NCBI RefSeq assembly: GCF_028802875.1
Contig: NZ_JARAMP010000001.1
Location: 264,055-328,054, forward strand
Direction: 5' to 3'
From: Seohaeicola sp024304985
GTDB taxonomy: Bacteria; Pseudomonadota; Alphaproteobacteria; Rhodobacterales; Rhodobacteraceae
DNA length: 64,000 nt
The notes beneath the pieces are model-generated. The model was not told the origin of the DNA. It did no database searches and saw only the letters and a list, made by a program, of their open reading frames with translations. Below are positions 42,103 to 49,511 of this stretch, in pieces. Made by a program: the position numbers and the translations under genes. Position 1 is the stretch's first letter, and each line of letters opens with the position of its first letter.

Positions 42103-43031
42103 GCCTGCATCCCCATGCGTTTCAAGGTGACCCGCTGCGCCAGATCCAGCAGCGTGACCAAGGCCCCCGCCAGAACCGCCGCCGCCACCAGCGCCGCCCA
42201 GATCGCCAGCGGCGTGCCGAACTGATCCCCGATCAGGATCCGCGCACCCAGGCCGCTGATGGCCCCCGTCGGCAACTCGCCGACGATGGTCCCCACCAGC
42301 GCCGCCGCGATCCCGACCTTGAGCGAGGTAAAGAGATACGGCACCGAGGCTGGCAGACGCAGCTTCAGAAATGCCTGAAAGCCCGACGCGTTATAGGTCT
42401 TGAGCAGGTCCAGTTGCGCATGCGCGGGCGAGCGCAACCCTTTGACCATGCCCACCAGCACCGGGAAATAGCACAGGTAGGCCGAGATGATCGCCTTGGG
42501 CACCGTGCGGTCCGAAATGCCCAATTGCGACGCCACGACGATGATCATCGGTGCCAGTGCCACAATCGGCACCGTCTGGCTGATGATCGCCCAAGGCATC
42601 AGGCTCATATCCACCACCCGCGAATAGACGATCGCCACCGCCCCCAGAATCCCCAGAGTCGTGCCCAGCGCAAAGCCCCAAAGCGTCGATTGCAGCGTTA
42701 TCCAGCCGTGATAGATAAGCGAGCGTTTCGACATCGCCCGCCCGTTCAGCGCCATATCCCCTGTGGTGTTCCACAACTCGACCGCCACCTGCCCCGGCGT
42801 CGGCAACCGCGGCCGCTCCATCGCATATGCGTCCTTGATCTGCGCCGGATTGCGCAGCATCAAGGACCAGACCGACACCTCCTGACGCTCCAGCGCGGTG
42901 GCCGGCTGCAACACCGCCCCACCCCGCTGCGCCTGATCCAGCGCGACGCGGATATTCATCGGCGCCACAGCGGCATACCAGATGGCCATGATCGCCAGCA
43001 GAACCGTCAGGACAGGCAGAGCATTCCTCAT
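42099..43031 (-). CDS. ABC transporter permease (pyrimidine cluster)
   Basis: The 310-residue protein starts MRNALPVLTVLLAIMAIWYA. A long periplasmic loop follows between the first and second membrane segments (residues 25-100). The EAA loop reads KTYNASGFQAFLKLRLPASV, which is closely like that of the partner permease. It forms the heterodimeric channel of the pyrimidine-type transporter. A 243-base gap separates it from the ATPase gene, unusual inside an operon; I found no gene or clear terminator in that gap. Confidence 0.9.
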   Translation of the reverse strand: MRNALPVLTVLLAIMAIWYAAVAPMNIRVALDQAQRGGAVLQPATALERQEVSVWSLMLRNPAQIKDAYAMERPRLPTPGQVAVELWNTTGDMALNGRAMSKRSLIYHGWITLQSTLWGFALGTTLGILGAVAIVYSRVVDMSLMPWAIISQTVPIVALAPMIIVVASQLGISDRTVPKAIISAYLCYFPVLVGMVKGLRSPAHAQLDLLKTYNASGFQAFLKLRLPASVPYLFTSLKVGIAAALVGTIVGELPTGAISGLGARILIGDQFGTPLAIWAALVAAAVLAGALVTLLDLAQRVTLKRMGMQA

Positions 43032-43274
43032 GCTTGCACACTCCCGGCGTCACCGTTCCCCGGATACTCGAAAGCCATCACCTGCGGCGGGCACAGTTCT
43101 TTGAGTATTTTAGGAACAGTGAAAGGAATTGGTGCTCTATTCCCCCCACGGTACAGGCTGGAGAGCCGATGACCGTGAACGGTGAAGGGGTCCGCCACCT
43201 TGCACAAAAGGCGGGCCGGGTGTGAAGGGGGGCAGGCGCCTGCGCCCTTTCCACCCGGATCGGTGGCGCGCGGC
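43032..43274. other. Gap inside the pyrimidine ABC operon
   Basis: This 243-base stretch between the permease and ATPase genes holds a short dyad ACCGT-GA-ACGGT and a GAGTATTTTAGGAACAGTG string loosely like one arm of the interspersed repeat. No ORF with a ribosome site and no riboswitch pattern is evident. Confidence 0.5.
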
Positions 43275-44075
43275 TCAATCATCATAAGCATGCCCCGCGC
43301 GCAGCCCGTCGCGGACGCGATGGGCGATCTCGATGAACTCTGGGCTGTCGCGGATCTCCAAGGGGCGCGCGCGCGGCAGGGGGCTGTCGATCACATCGGT
43401 GATCCGGCCCGGGCGCGGCGACATCACCACGATCTTCGTGGACAGATAAACCGCCTCGGGGATCGAATGGGTGACGAAACAGATCGTCTTGTTGGTCCGC
43501 TCCCACAGCTTGAGCAATTGCTCGTTCAAATGGTCCCGCACGATCTCGTCCAGCGCGCCGAAGGGTTCATCCATCAACAGCAGATCGGCATCAAAGGCCA
43601 GCGCGCGGGCGATACTGGCCCGCTGCTGCATCCCGCCCGAGAGCTGCCAGGGATATTTCTTCTCGAACCCGCCCAGTTCCACCAGTTCCATCACGCGCTT
43701 GACCCGTTCGTCCTGATCGGCGCGGCTATAGCCCATGATCTCAAGCGGCAGGCGGATATTGCCGCCGATGGTGCGCCAGGGATACAACCCCGCCGCCTGA
43801 AACACATAGCCATAGGCCCGCGCCTTGCGCGCCGCCTCGGGCGAGGTGCCGTTCACCGTGATCTGCCCTGCCGTCGGCTGCTCCAGATCGGCCATCACCC
43901 GCAGGAAGGTGGTCTTGCCACAGCCCGACGGGCCAATAAAACTGACGAAATCCCCCCGGTTGATGTCCAGCGACACGTCACGCAGCGCATGCACCGGGCC
44001 ATCCCCGGTCTGAAAGGTCAGATCAAGGCCCTTGGCACTGATCACGGGGGCGCTGATCGCGGGTTGGGTGGTCAC
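43275..44075 (-). CDS. ABC transporter ATP-binding protein (pyrimidine cluster)
   Basis: The 266-residue ABC ATPase has Walker A GPSGCGKTT, Q-loop YVFQAAGLYPWRT, signature LSGGMQQRASIARAL, Walker B LLLMDEPFGALDE and switch His in CFVTHSIPEAVYLS. This is the SsuB/TauB/ThiZ-type ATPase that pairs with NMT1-like binding proteins. I prefer the GTG start at 44073-44075 (VTTQPAISAP), which has AGGAGA ten bases upstream. An in-frame ATG at 44129 would add 18 residues without a ribosome site. It lies between the dihydropyrimidinase and the permease genes and energises import of the pyrimidine-type substrate. Confidence 0.9.
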   Translation of the reverse strand: MTTQPAISAPVISAKGLDLTFQTGDGPVHALRDVSLDINRGDFVSFIGPSGCGKTTFLRVMADLEQPTAGQITVNGTSPEAARKARAYGYVFQAAGLYPWRTIGGNIRLPLEIMGYSRADQDERVKRVMELVELGGFEKKYPWQLSGGMQQRASIARALAFDADLLLMDEPFGALDEIVRDHLNEQLLKLWERTNKTICFVTHSIPEAVYLSTKIVVMSPRPGRITDVIDSPLPRARPLEIRDSPEFIEIAHRVRDGLRAGHAYDD

Positions 44076-44168
44076 GTCTGTCGTCTCCTGCTGGCCGCAG
44101 TATTGGCTGGCGGCGGGGGGCCGGATCAAGTCCGACCCTCCCTTACTCTGCTTCTTTTCTGACCTGAA

Positions 44169-45629
44169 TCAGATTCCTGCCGGAATATTCAGCGGATCAC
44201 GTTTGATCATCTTGGGCGCGGTCAGTTCCTTCCACTTGCTCAGCGCCACATTGGCCGAGGGAAAAGCCGGGCGCGGCACGAAACGGCCCCGTCCGGGCTG
44301 CGGCTGGCTGTTCTGCCCCCAAGCCCAGATCACCTCGCCCCGGCTCAGGGTATAGCGCGCCTGCGCCTTCACCTCGAAGCCCTCGAACACGTTGTAATCC
44401 AGCACCGAATGGTGGTTCGAAGCGCTGATGGTCTTGCTGATCTTCGGGTCCCAGACTACGATGTCTGCATCCGCCCCTTCCACGATCGCCCCCTTCTTGG
44501 GATAGATATTCAGGATCTTGGCCACGTTCGTGCTGGTCGCCGCCACGAATTCGTTGGGCGTCAGGCGGCCCGTTTCCACCCCTTCGGTCCACAGGACGGC
44601 CAGACGCTCCTCCAACCCGTTTGATCCGTTCGGGATGATGCGGAAATCATGCCGCCCCGCGCGCTTCTGCGCCGTGCTGAAGGCCGCATGATCCGTGGCC
44701 ACCACCTGCAACGATCCGGCCTGCAATCCGGCCCACAGACTGTCCTGATGTGCCTTGTTGCGGAACGGCGGCGACATCACGCGCCGCGCGGCATGGTCCC
44801 AATCGGTGTTGAAATACTCGGATTCGTCCAACGTCAGGAACTGGATCAGCGGCTCGCCATAGACCCGCATCCCCTTCTGCCGCGCGCGCCGGATCGCCTC
44901 ATGCGCCTGCTCGCAGGAGACATGCACGATATACAACGGCACCCCCGCCGCATCGGCGATGGTGATCGCGCGGTTCGCGGCCTCGCCCTCGAATTCGGGC
45001 GGGCGGGAATAGGCGTGACCCTCCGGCCCGGTGATTCCCTGATCAAAGTATTTCTGCTGCATCTCGGCCACCAGATCGCCGTTCTCGGCATGGACCATCG
45101 GCAGCGCACCCAATTCGGCGCAGCGTTTGAAGGATGCGAACATCTCGTCATCCTCGATCATCAGCGCGCCCTTATAGGCCATGAAATGCTTGAAGCTGTT
45201 CACCCCCATATCGACCGCGTCCTTCATCTCGTTGAAGACGCTCTCGTTCCAGCCGGTGATCGCCATGTGATAGCCGACATCGGAACAGATCTGCGGCGCA
45301 GACTTCCGGTGCCACTCATTGATCGCGTTCTTGATGCTGCCATCGGCCCCCGGCAGGCAGAAATCCACGATCATCGTGGTCCCACCTGTCGCCGCCGCCC
45401 ATGTGCCGCTCTCGAAGGTTTCCGCCGCCGTCGTGCCCATGAAGGGCATCTCCAGATGCGTGTGCGGGTCGATCCCGCCGGGGATCACATAGGCCCCATC
45501 GGCATCGATATACTCATCGCCTTTCAGATCGACGCCAATCTGCTTGATGGTCTCGCCCTCGATCAGCACATCGGCTTTCCATGTCCGGTCCGCCGTGCAG
45601 ACCATGCCGCCCTTGATCACCTTGGTCAT
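44169..45629 (-). CDS. hydA: Dihydropyrimidinase (D-hydantoinase family)
   Basis: The 486-residue amidohydrolase starts at the ATG at 45627-45629 with GGAGG just upstream. Zinc ligands are seen at His56 and His58 (GIDPHTHLE), Lys153 (FKHFMAYKG, normally carbamylated), His180 (MVHAENGD), His236 (IVHVSCEQ) and Asp313 (VATDHAAF). It opens 5,6-dihydrouracil or dihydrothymine to the N-carbamoyl-beta-amino acid, the second step of reductive pyrimidine degradation. It follows the ureidopropionase-like hydrolase gene and precedes the ABC ATPase gene. PreT/PreA, encoded at 49.5-52.2 kb, supply the first step. Confidence 0.93.
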   Translation of the reverse strand: MTKVIKGGMVCTADRTWKADVLIEGETIKQIGVDLKGDEYIDADGAYVIPGGIDPHTHLEMPFMGTTAAETFESGTWAAATGGTTMIVDFCLPGADGSIKNAINEWHRKSAPQICSDVGYHMAITGWNESVFNEMKDAVDMGVNSFKHFMAYKGALMIEDDEMFASFKRCAELGALPMVHAENGDLVAEMQQKYFDQGITGPEGHAYSRPPEFEGEAANRAITIADAAGVPLYIVHVSCEQAHEAIRRARQKGMRVYGEPLIQFLTLDESEYFNTDWDHAARRVMSPPFRNKAHQDSLWAGLQAGSLQVVATDHAAFSTAQKRAGRHDFRIIPNGSNGLEERLAVLWTEGVETGRLTPNEFVAATSTNVAKILNIYPKKGAIVEGADADIVVWDPKISKTISASNHHSVLDYNVFEGFEVKAQARYTLSRGEVIWAWGQNSQPQPGRGRFVPRPAFPSANVALSKWKELTAPKMIKRDPLNIPAGI

Positions 45630-45672
45630 CTCAACCCTCCTTGTCGCGCGCATGGGTGCCATCCGGCCCCTG

Positions 45673-45719
45673 CTTCTTCTTGCTTCAAATATCCCGGGGG
45701 TCCGGGGGCTGGCCCCCGG
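45673..45719 (+). repeat. Short interspersed repeat, copy D
   Basis: CTTCTTCTTGCTTCAAATA (45673-45691) matches the repeat core. It is followed by CCGGGGGC-TG-GCCCCCGG (45702-45719), a tight hairpin. It lies between the dihydropyrimidinase and the carbamoyl amidase genes. Confidence 0.65.
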
Positions 45720-45732
45720 CCCTGCCCTGTCC

Positions 45733-46992
45733 TCACTCGGCGATGCCCGCTGTCTCGACCACTGCGTGCAGCAGCACATCGCATCCCGCGCGGGCCCAAT
45801 CCTTGGTAATCTCTTCCGCCTCGTTATGACTCAACCCGTCCACGCAGGGCGTCATGATCATCGCGGTCGGGGCCACCCGGTTGATCCAGCAGGCATCGTG
45901 ACCGGCACCCGAGATCACATCCATATGGCTATAACCCAGCGTTTCGCAGGCGTTGCGGATCGCAGTCACGCAGCCTTCGTCGAAGGCGGGGGGATCGAAA
46001 GCGCCCACCACCTCGGCTTCGAATTCGCATCCCAGCGCGTCGCAGATACCCGGTGCCTTCTCGTTCAACTCGGCCACCATCGCTTCCAGCGTTTCAAGCA
46101 CATGGCTGCGGAAATCGACCGTAAAGACCACCTTTTCAGGGATCACGTTGCGGCTGTTGGGATAGACGTCGATATGGCCGATCGCCCCCACGGCGGCGGG
46201 CTGATGCGCCATGGCAATCGCGTGCACCAGTTCGGTGATCTGCGCGAGGCCCCGCCCCGCGTTGCGGCGCATGCGCATGGGCGTCGATCCCGTATGCTGG
46301 CCCTTGCCCGTCACCGTGCATTGCACCCAGCGCAGGCCCTGCCCGTGGGTGACGACGCCCACGTCCTTGCCCTCGGCCTCCAGAATGGGGCCCTGCTCGA
46401 TATGCAGCTCGTAATAGGCATGCATCTTGCGCGCACCCACAGGCTCGTCGCCTTCCCAGCCGATCCGCTTCAATTCGTCGCCAAAGCGCTTGCCCTTGGC
46501 ATCCACGCGGTCCTTGGCCCAGTCTTCCTCCAGCACACCGGCAAAGACACCGGATGACAGCATGGCCGGGGCAAAGCGGGTGCCTTCCTCGTTGGTCCAG
46601 TTCACGGCGACGATGGGATGGCGGGTGCGGATGCCCAGATCGTTCAGCGTGCGGATCACCTCCAGCCCGCCCAGAACACCCAGCACGCCGTCATATTTCC
46701 CACCCGTGGGCTGCGTATCCAGATGGCTGCCCACATAGACCGGCAGTGCGTAGGGGTCGGTCCCTTCGCGCCGCGCGAACATATTGCCCATGGTGTCCAG
46801 CCCCATGGTGCAGCCCGCGTCTTCACACCAGCGCTGAAACAGGGCGCGGCCTTCGGCATCCTCGTCGGTCAGGGTCTGGCGGTTGTTGCCGCCTGCGATG
46901 CCGGGGCCGATCTTGGCCATCTCCATCAGGCTGTCCCACAGGCGGTCGGCATTGATCTTGAGGTTCTCACCGGGTGCAGGCATTGCGTTCAT
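45733..46992 (-). CDS. Zn-dependent M20 hydrolase (beta-ureidopropionase / N-carbamoyl amino acid hydrolase type)
   Basis: The 419-residue protein has the HyuC/AllC-type M20 motifs: VYVGSHLDTQPTGGKYDGVL (metal ligands His and Asp), NWTNEEGTRFAP (Glu pair), YYELHIEQGPILE and GAGHDACW near the C-terminus. The family cleaves N-carbamoyl amino acids, allantoate and N-carbamoyl-beta-alanine. Directly ahead of dihydropyrimidinase in a RutR-linked operon it should release beta-alanine or 3-aminoisobutyrate, CO2 and ammonia from the carbamoyl intermediate. The start at 46992 is followed by an in-frame ATG at 46983. Its promoter region, shared with the TetR gene, holds a perfect 16-bp palindrome. Confidence 0.88.
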   Translation of the reverse strand: MNAMPAPGENLKINADRLWDSLMEMAKIGPGIAGGNNRQTLTDEDAEGRALFQRWCEDAGCTMGLDTMGNMFARREGTDPYALPVYVGSHLDTQPTGGKYDGVLGVLGGLEVIRTLNDLGIRTRHPIVAVNWTNEEGTRFAPAMLSSGVFAGVLEEDWAKDRVDAKGKRFGDELKRIGWEGDEPVGARKMHAYYELHIEQGPILEAEGKDVGVVTHGQGLRWVQCTVTGKGQHTGSTPMRMRRNAGRGLAQITELVHAIAMAHQPAAVGAIGHIDVYPNSRNVIPEKVVFTVDFRSHVLETLEAMVAELNEKAPGICDALGCEFEAEVVGAFDPPAFDEGCVTAIRNACETLGYSHMDVISGAGHDACWINRVAPTAMIMTPCVDGLSHNEAEEITKDWARAGCDVLLHAVVETAGIAE

Positions 46993-47093
46993 TCCCTGTT
47001 TCTTCTGTCATCCGGCCTCTTGCATCCATAGCGCAGAGGGGCCGTTCCACCCCGGCCGCCCGTGTCGAGAAGATGCTTCCGCCTTGTTGCTTT

Positions 47094-47109
47094 TTTACCA
47101 ATTGGTAAA
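47094..47109. promoter_or_regulatory. RutR-type operator between the catabolic operon and rutR
   Basis: TTTACCAATTGGTAAA is a perfect 16-bp palindrome 102 bases upstream of the hydrolase start and 108 bases upstream of the TetR start. It closely follows the known E. coli RutR consensus TTGACCAnnTGGTCAA. A near copy lies upstream of preT at 52216-52231. Confidence 0.8.
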
Positions 47110-47217
47110 GTGACGATTGCAACCTGTGTCACCTGTGTCAAGATTTGTCTTGAACCGCCGGTCTGGACGCTGGGGGGCGCTTCGGTTAGCGATGAATTTC
47201 GCAGCAAGAGAGGGCCT

Positions 47218-47874
47218 ATGAAGGACGCAGCCAGGACAGCCACAGCGCGTGCCGCGAAGGTCCGTGCGGAACCCGCCCCCAAGCGCAGCCGCATTCAGAC
47301 GCGCAATCGCAAGCGGATCTTGGAGGCAGCGCTGGAGGTGTTCTCGGCCCATGGTTTCCGGGGCGCGACGCTGGATCAGATCGCGGCGGAGGCGGGGTTG
47401 TCCAAGCCGAACATCCTGTATTACTTCGACGGGAAGGAGGCGATCCATGTCACCCTTCTCAATCAACTGATGGAAACCTGGCTCGATCCGCTGGAGCAGA
47501 TGAACCCGGAAGGGGAGCCGCTGGAGGAGATCCTGGCCTATATCCGGCGCAAGCTGGATATGGCGCAGGCCTATCCGCGCGAGAGCCGGTTGTTTGCCAA
47601 TGAAATCCTGCAAGGCGCGCCGCGGATGGGGCCGCATCTGGAGGCGCGGCTGAAACCCTTGGTGGATCAGAAGGCGGCGCTGATCGCGGGCTGGGCGGAG
47701 GCGGGGCGGATCGCGGCGGTTGATCCGCGGCACCTGATCTTTTCGATCTGGGCCACCACCCAGCACTATGCCGACTTCGAGGCGCAGGTGAATGTCCTGA
47801 TGCCGGAGGGCGGGGTCTTTCCGGGGGCCGCAAGTCATCTGGAGACGATGTATCGGCGGCTTCTGACGGTCTGA
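47218..47874 (+). CDS. rutR: TetR family regulator of pyrimidine catabolism (RutR-like)
   Basis: The 218-residue protein has a basic N-terminal arm and a TetR HTH (RKRILEAALEVFSAHGFRGA, then TLDQIAAEAGLSKPNILYYF). The C-terminal domain holds FSIWATTQHYADFEAQVNVL, which corresponds to the conserved IWA-x-TQHYADF stretch of E. coli RutR. RutR senses uracil and thymine and releases TTGACCA-type dyads. The gene is divergent from the carbamoyl hydrolase/dihydropyrimidinase/ABC operon, and both its own promoter region and that of preT carry such dyads. I chose the ATG at 47218, which has AGAGGG upstream; the longer frame to 47062 runs through the operator. Confidence 0.9.
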   Translation: MKDAARTATARAAKVRAEPAPKRSRIQTRNRKRILEAALEVFSAHGFRGATLDQIAAEAGLSKPNILYYFDGKEAIHVTLLNQLMETWLDPLEQMNPEGEPLEEILAYIRRKLDMAQAYPRESRLFANEILQGAPRMGPHLEARLKPLVDQKAALIAGWAEAGRIAAVDPRHLIFSIWATTQHYADFEAQVNVLMPEGGVFPGAASHLETMYRRLLTV

Positions 47875-48404
47875 TCCCAGGATGTCCCACCGTGAGACAT
47901 TTTTCGGGGTCAATGATTTCAATGGGTTGGAGAAACATGGTAGGGTTTTTTTAAGCAAGATTTCCGCGCTGTTAAGCCTTTATGGGCCAAATGCGTGGCA
48001 GGTGCCCCCACCCTGGACAGGCGCACCCTGACGTTCAGCGCTACCCCTCTGTGCGGTATGGTTGTTGACTCGGACGTGCCGCAAGGACCACGATGAAGCC
48101 CGCATTACGTGTGAGGGCTTTGGAGGGTAGTTGGTGATTGCGACGGTGTAGGAGTGGTTCCCTTTGCACGGAGCACATAATTTTGATAACTTTGTATGTA
48201 TTTCGGATTGTATCGCGAAATTCACAAACACAGCGAGCCTGCCGTTCTTATCAAACTGTGCTGACGGCAAGGTCACAGACCCGAAGTATCGCAGACGTCG
48301 ACTGCTACACTATCGCGGCAGAAACACAGAATATTCACATTTTTTGGGCTATCTTGGAAAAGCGTGAGATTCGTTTATATCTTTTGGCATGAGAGGTCGG
48401 ATTG
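47875..48404. other. Gene-poor stretch at the edge of the low-GC island
   Basis: About 530 bases between rutR and the Panacea-domain gene. Base composition falls from GC-rich to visibly AT-rich along it. Short open frames exist (for example near 48138-48392 on the plus strand), but none has a ribosome site or recognisable sequence. I found no tRNA or obvious direct repeat that would mark an attachment site. Confidence 0.55.
48354..48381 (+). promoter_or_regulatory. Candidate promoter of the Panacea toxin-antitoxin pair
   Basis: TTGGAA (48354-48359), a 16-base spacer and TATATC (48376-48381) resemble sigma70 -35 and -10 boxes. A GAGAGG ribosome site follows ahead of the ATG at 48405. Confidence 0.4.
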
Positions 48405-48992
48405 ATGAACTACGCTGTCCCAGAGCAAGTCGAAATGAAGCCCAGCCTAGATCGCATCATAGCTGCGCTGTACTTCGTTATGGCAGAGGCGCAACGTCGC
48501 GGACGGAAAGTGTCGCAGTATGATCTGGTCAAGACACTTTTTCTCGCGGACCGAGCACATCTGAACGAGTGGGGAAGGCCAGTAACCTACGACAATTACT
48601 GCGCGATGCTTCACGGGCCGGTTCCGTCGCTTGCTTACGATCTTCTCAAGGGAAATGACAAGGCTTTGCGTGACCATCACCTTCATGGTGTTCCTTGGAA
48701 ATCGGTGCCGCATGTAAACGCTACGAAGCATTTCTATCCCAGTGACGGCGCTTTGAGACCCGAAGATTTCCTCTCGCCGAGTGACATTGAGGTCTTGGGC
48801 AATTCACTTGGGGTGGTTCATTCGTTGGGCTTTGGTCAAATTCGACGACTGACTCATGAAGATCCGGCCTATGTTGATGCGTGGCGTGAAGATGGCGGGC
48901 GTGCCGCTTATCCCATGAAGCTTGGCCTGCTTTTTGACGACCCGAATTTTGAGCAGGCCGCAACATTGGCTGAATATTCGTCGTATGTATGA
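48405..48992 (+). CDS. Panacea-domain (DUF4065, GepA/SocA-like) antitoxin candidate
   Basis: The 195-residue protein begins MNYAVPEQVEMKPSLDRIIA; a TTG three bases earlier is also open. The sequence ALYFVMAEAQRRGRKVSQYD, LVKTLFLADRAHLNEWGRPV and TYDNYCAMLHGPVPSLAYDL follows the Panacea (DUF4065/SocA) pattern, in which K-x-L-F-x-A-D and H-G-P-V-P are characteristic. Panacea domains neutralise many unrelated toxins in two-gene systems. The next gene overlaps by eight bases in the order expected for such a pair. Base composition and codon use are much more AT-rich than in the flanking pyrimidine genes, so the pair was probably acquired by transfer. Function as antitoxin is inferred from family and arrangement. 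Confidence 0.8.
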   Translation: MNYAVPEQVEMKPSLDRIIAALYFVMAEAQRRGRKVSQYDLVKTLFLADRAHLNEWGRPVTYDNYCAMLHGPVPSLAYDLLKGNDKALRDHHLHGVPWKSVPHVNATKHFYPSDGALRPEDFLSPSDIEVLGNSLGVVHSLGFGQIRRLTHEDPAYVDAWREDGGRAAYPMKLGLLFDDPNFEQAATLAEYSSYV

Positions 48993-49368
48993 AGCTGGTG
49001 ACGTCATCCGCTTCCACTCGCCCATCGCGGGCAAAGAAAAATTTCATCTTTGTCTGGGGCGAACCGAGAACGAGACAATTTTTGCGTTTTTGTTTCTGAA
49101 CTCCAACACTGGATTTAAGAGCGATTGCGTCTTGGATGATGGTCAAATTCCAGGGTTGCCAAAATCACCTACTGGTAAATCTATCGTCTCATTTTCTCTG
49201 TTGGTCAGGGTAAAGGAGGACAAGCTTTCAATCTTCGGAGCAACCAAAACGGGAGCGATAGACGCACACCTTGCCGGGGAGTTGGCAGCATTCGCAAGAG
49301 ACGTCAGATCGCTCACTCAGCACGAAAAAGCTTTTGTAATTTCGGCGCTTGAGAGCCTTTACACTTAG
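48985..49368 (+). CDS. Unknown small protein, candidate toxin of the Panacea pair
   Basis: The 127-residue protein starts at the ATG at 48985, inside the last codons of the Panacea gene (8-base overlap). It begins MYEAGDVIRFHSPIAGKEKF and continues with HLCLG, IFAFLFLNSN and a helical C-terminus (LTQHEKAFVISALESLYT). I do not recognise the family. The opening A-G-D-V-x-x-F followed by a short basic turn and a hydrophobic strand recalls the SH3-like barrel of MazF/PemK-type proteins, but key residues cannot be confirmed. Tight overlap with an antitoxin-type gene and shared low GC suggest a toxin. It ends about 140 bases before the convergent preA gene. Confidence 0.7.
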   Translation: MYEAGDVIRFHSPIAGKEKFHLCLGRTENETIFAFLFLNSNTGFKSDCVLDDGQIPGLPKSPTGKSIVSFSLLVRVKEDKLSIFGATKTGAIDAHLAGELAAFARDVRSLTQHEKAFVISALESLYT

Positions 49369-49453
49369 CGGAGACTCTTGATTTTCCTGCACTGAAACTC
49401 TTCAACGATGACCGGGGGGAGTGTCCTCATCACCCCTGTGCAAATCCCCCCAT

Positions 49454-49487
49454 AAAAATCGCGGTCGCCGGGAGGACAGCGACCGCG
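49454..49487 (-). terminator. Intrinsic terminator of preT-preA
   Basis: CGCGGTCGC (49460-49468) and GCGACCGCG (49479-49487) form a perfect 9-bp stem with a 10-base loop. On the minus strand the stem is followed by ATTTTTATG (complement of 49452-49460). It lies 24 bases after the preA stop codon. Confidence 0.88.
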
Positions 49488-49511
49488 TGAGTGGCCCCAG
49501 AGAGAGGCGGG

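Noticed and set aside
43032..43274. Possible riboswitch or small RNA in the gap of the pyrimidine ABC operon
   Set aside because: Only a 5-bp dyad and a vague repeat-like string are visible; no thiamine, purine or other riboswitch core was recognised.
47122..47139. Tandem ACCTGTGTC repeat upstream of rutR
   Set aside because: Only two copies of a 9-mer are present, with no dyad symmetry; it may be chance, and the nearby palindrome explains regulation better.
48138..48392. Small plus-strand open frames ahead of the Panacea gene
   Set aside because: They overlap each other in different frames, have no ribosome site and no recognisable sequence, and they run through the candidate promoter of the Panacea pair.
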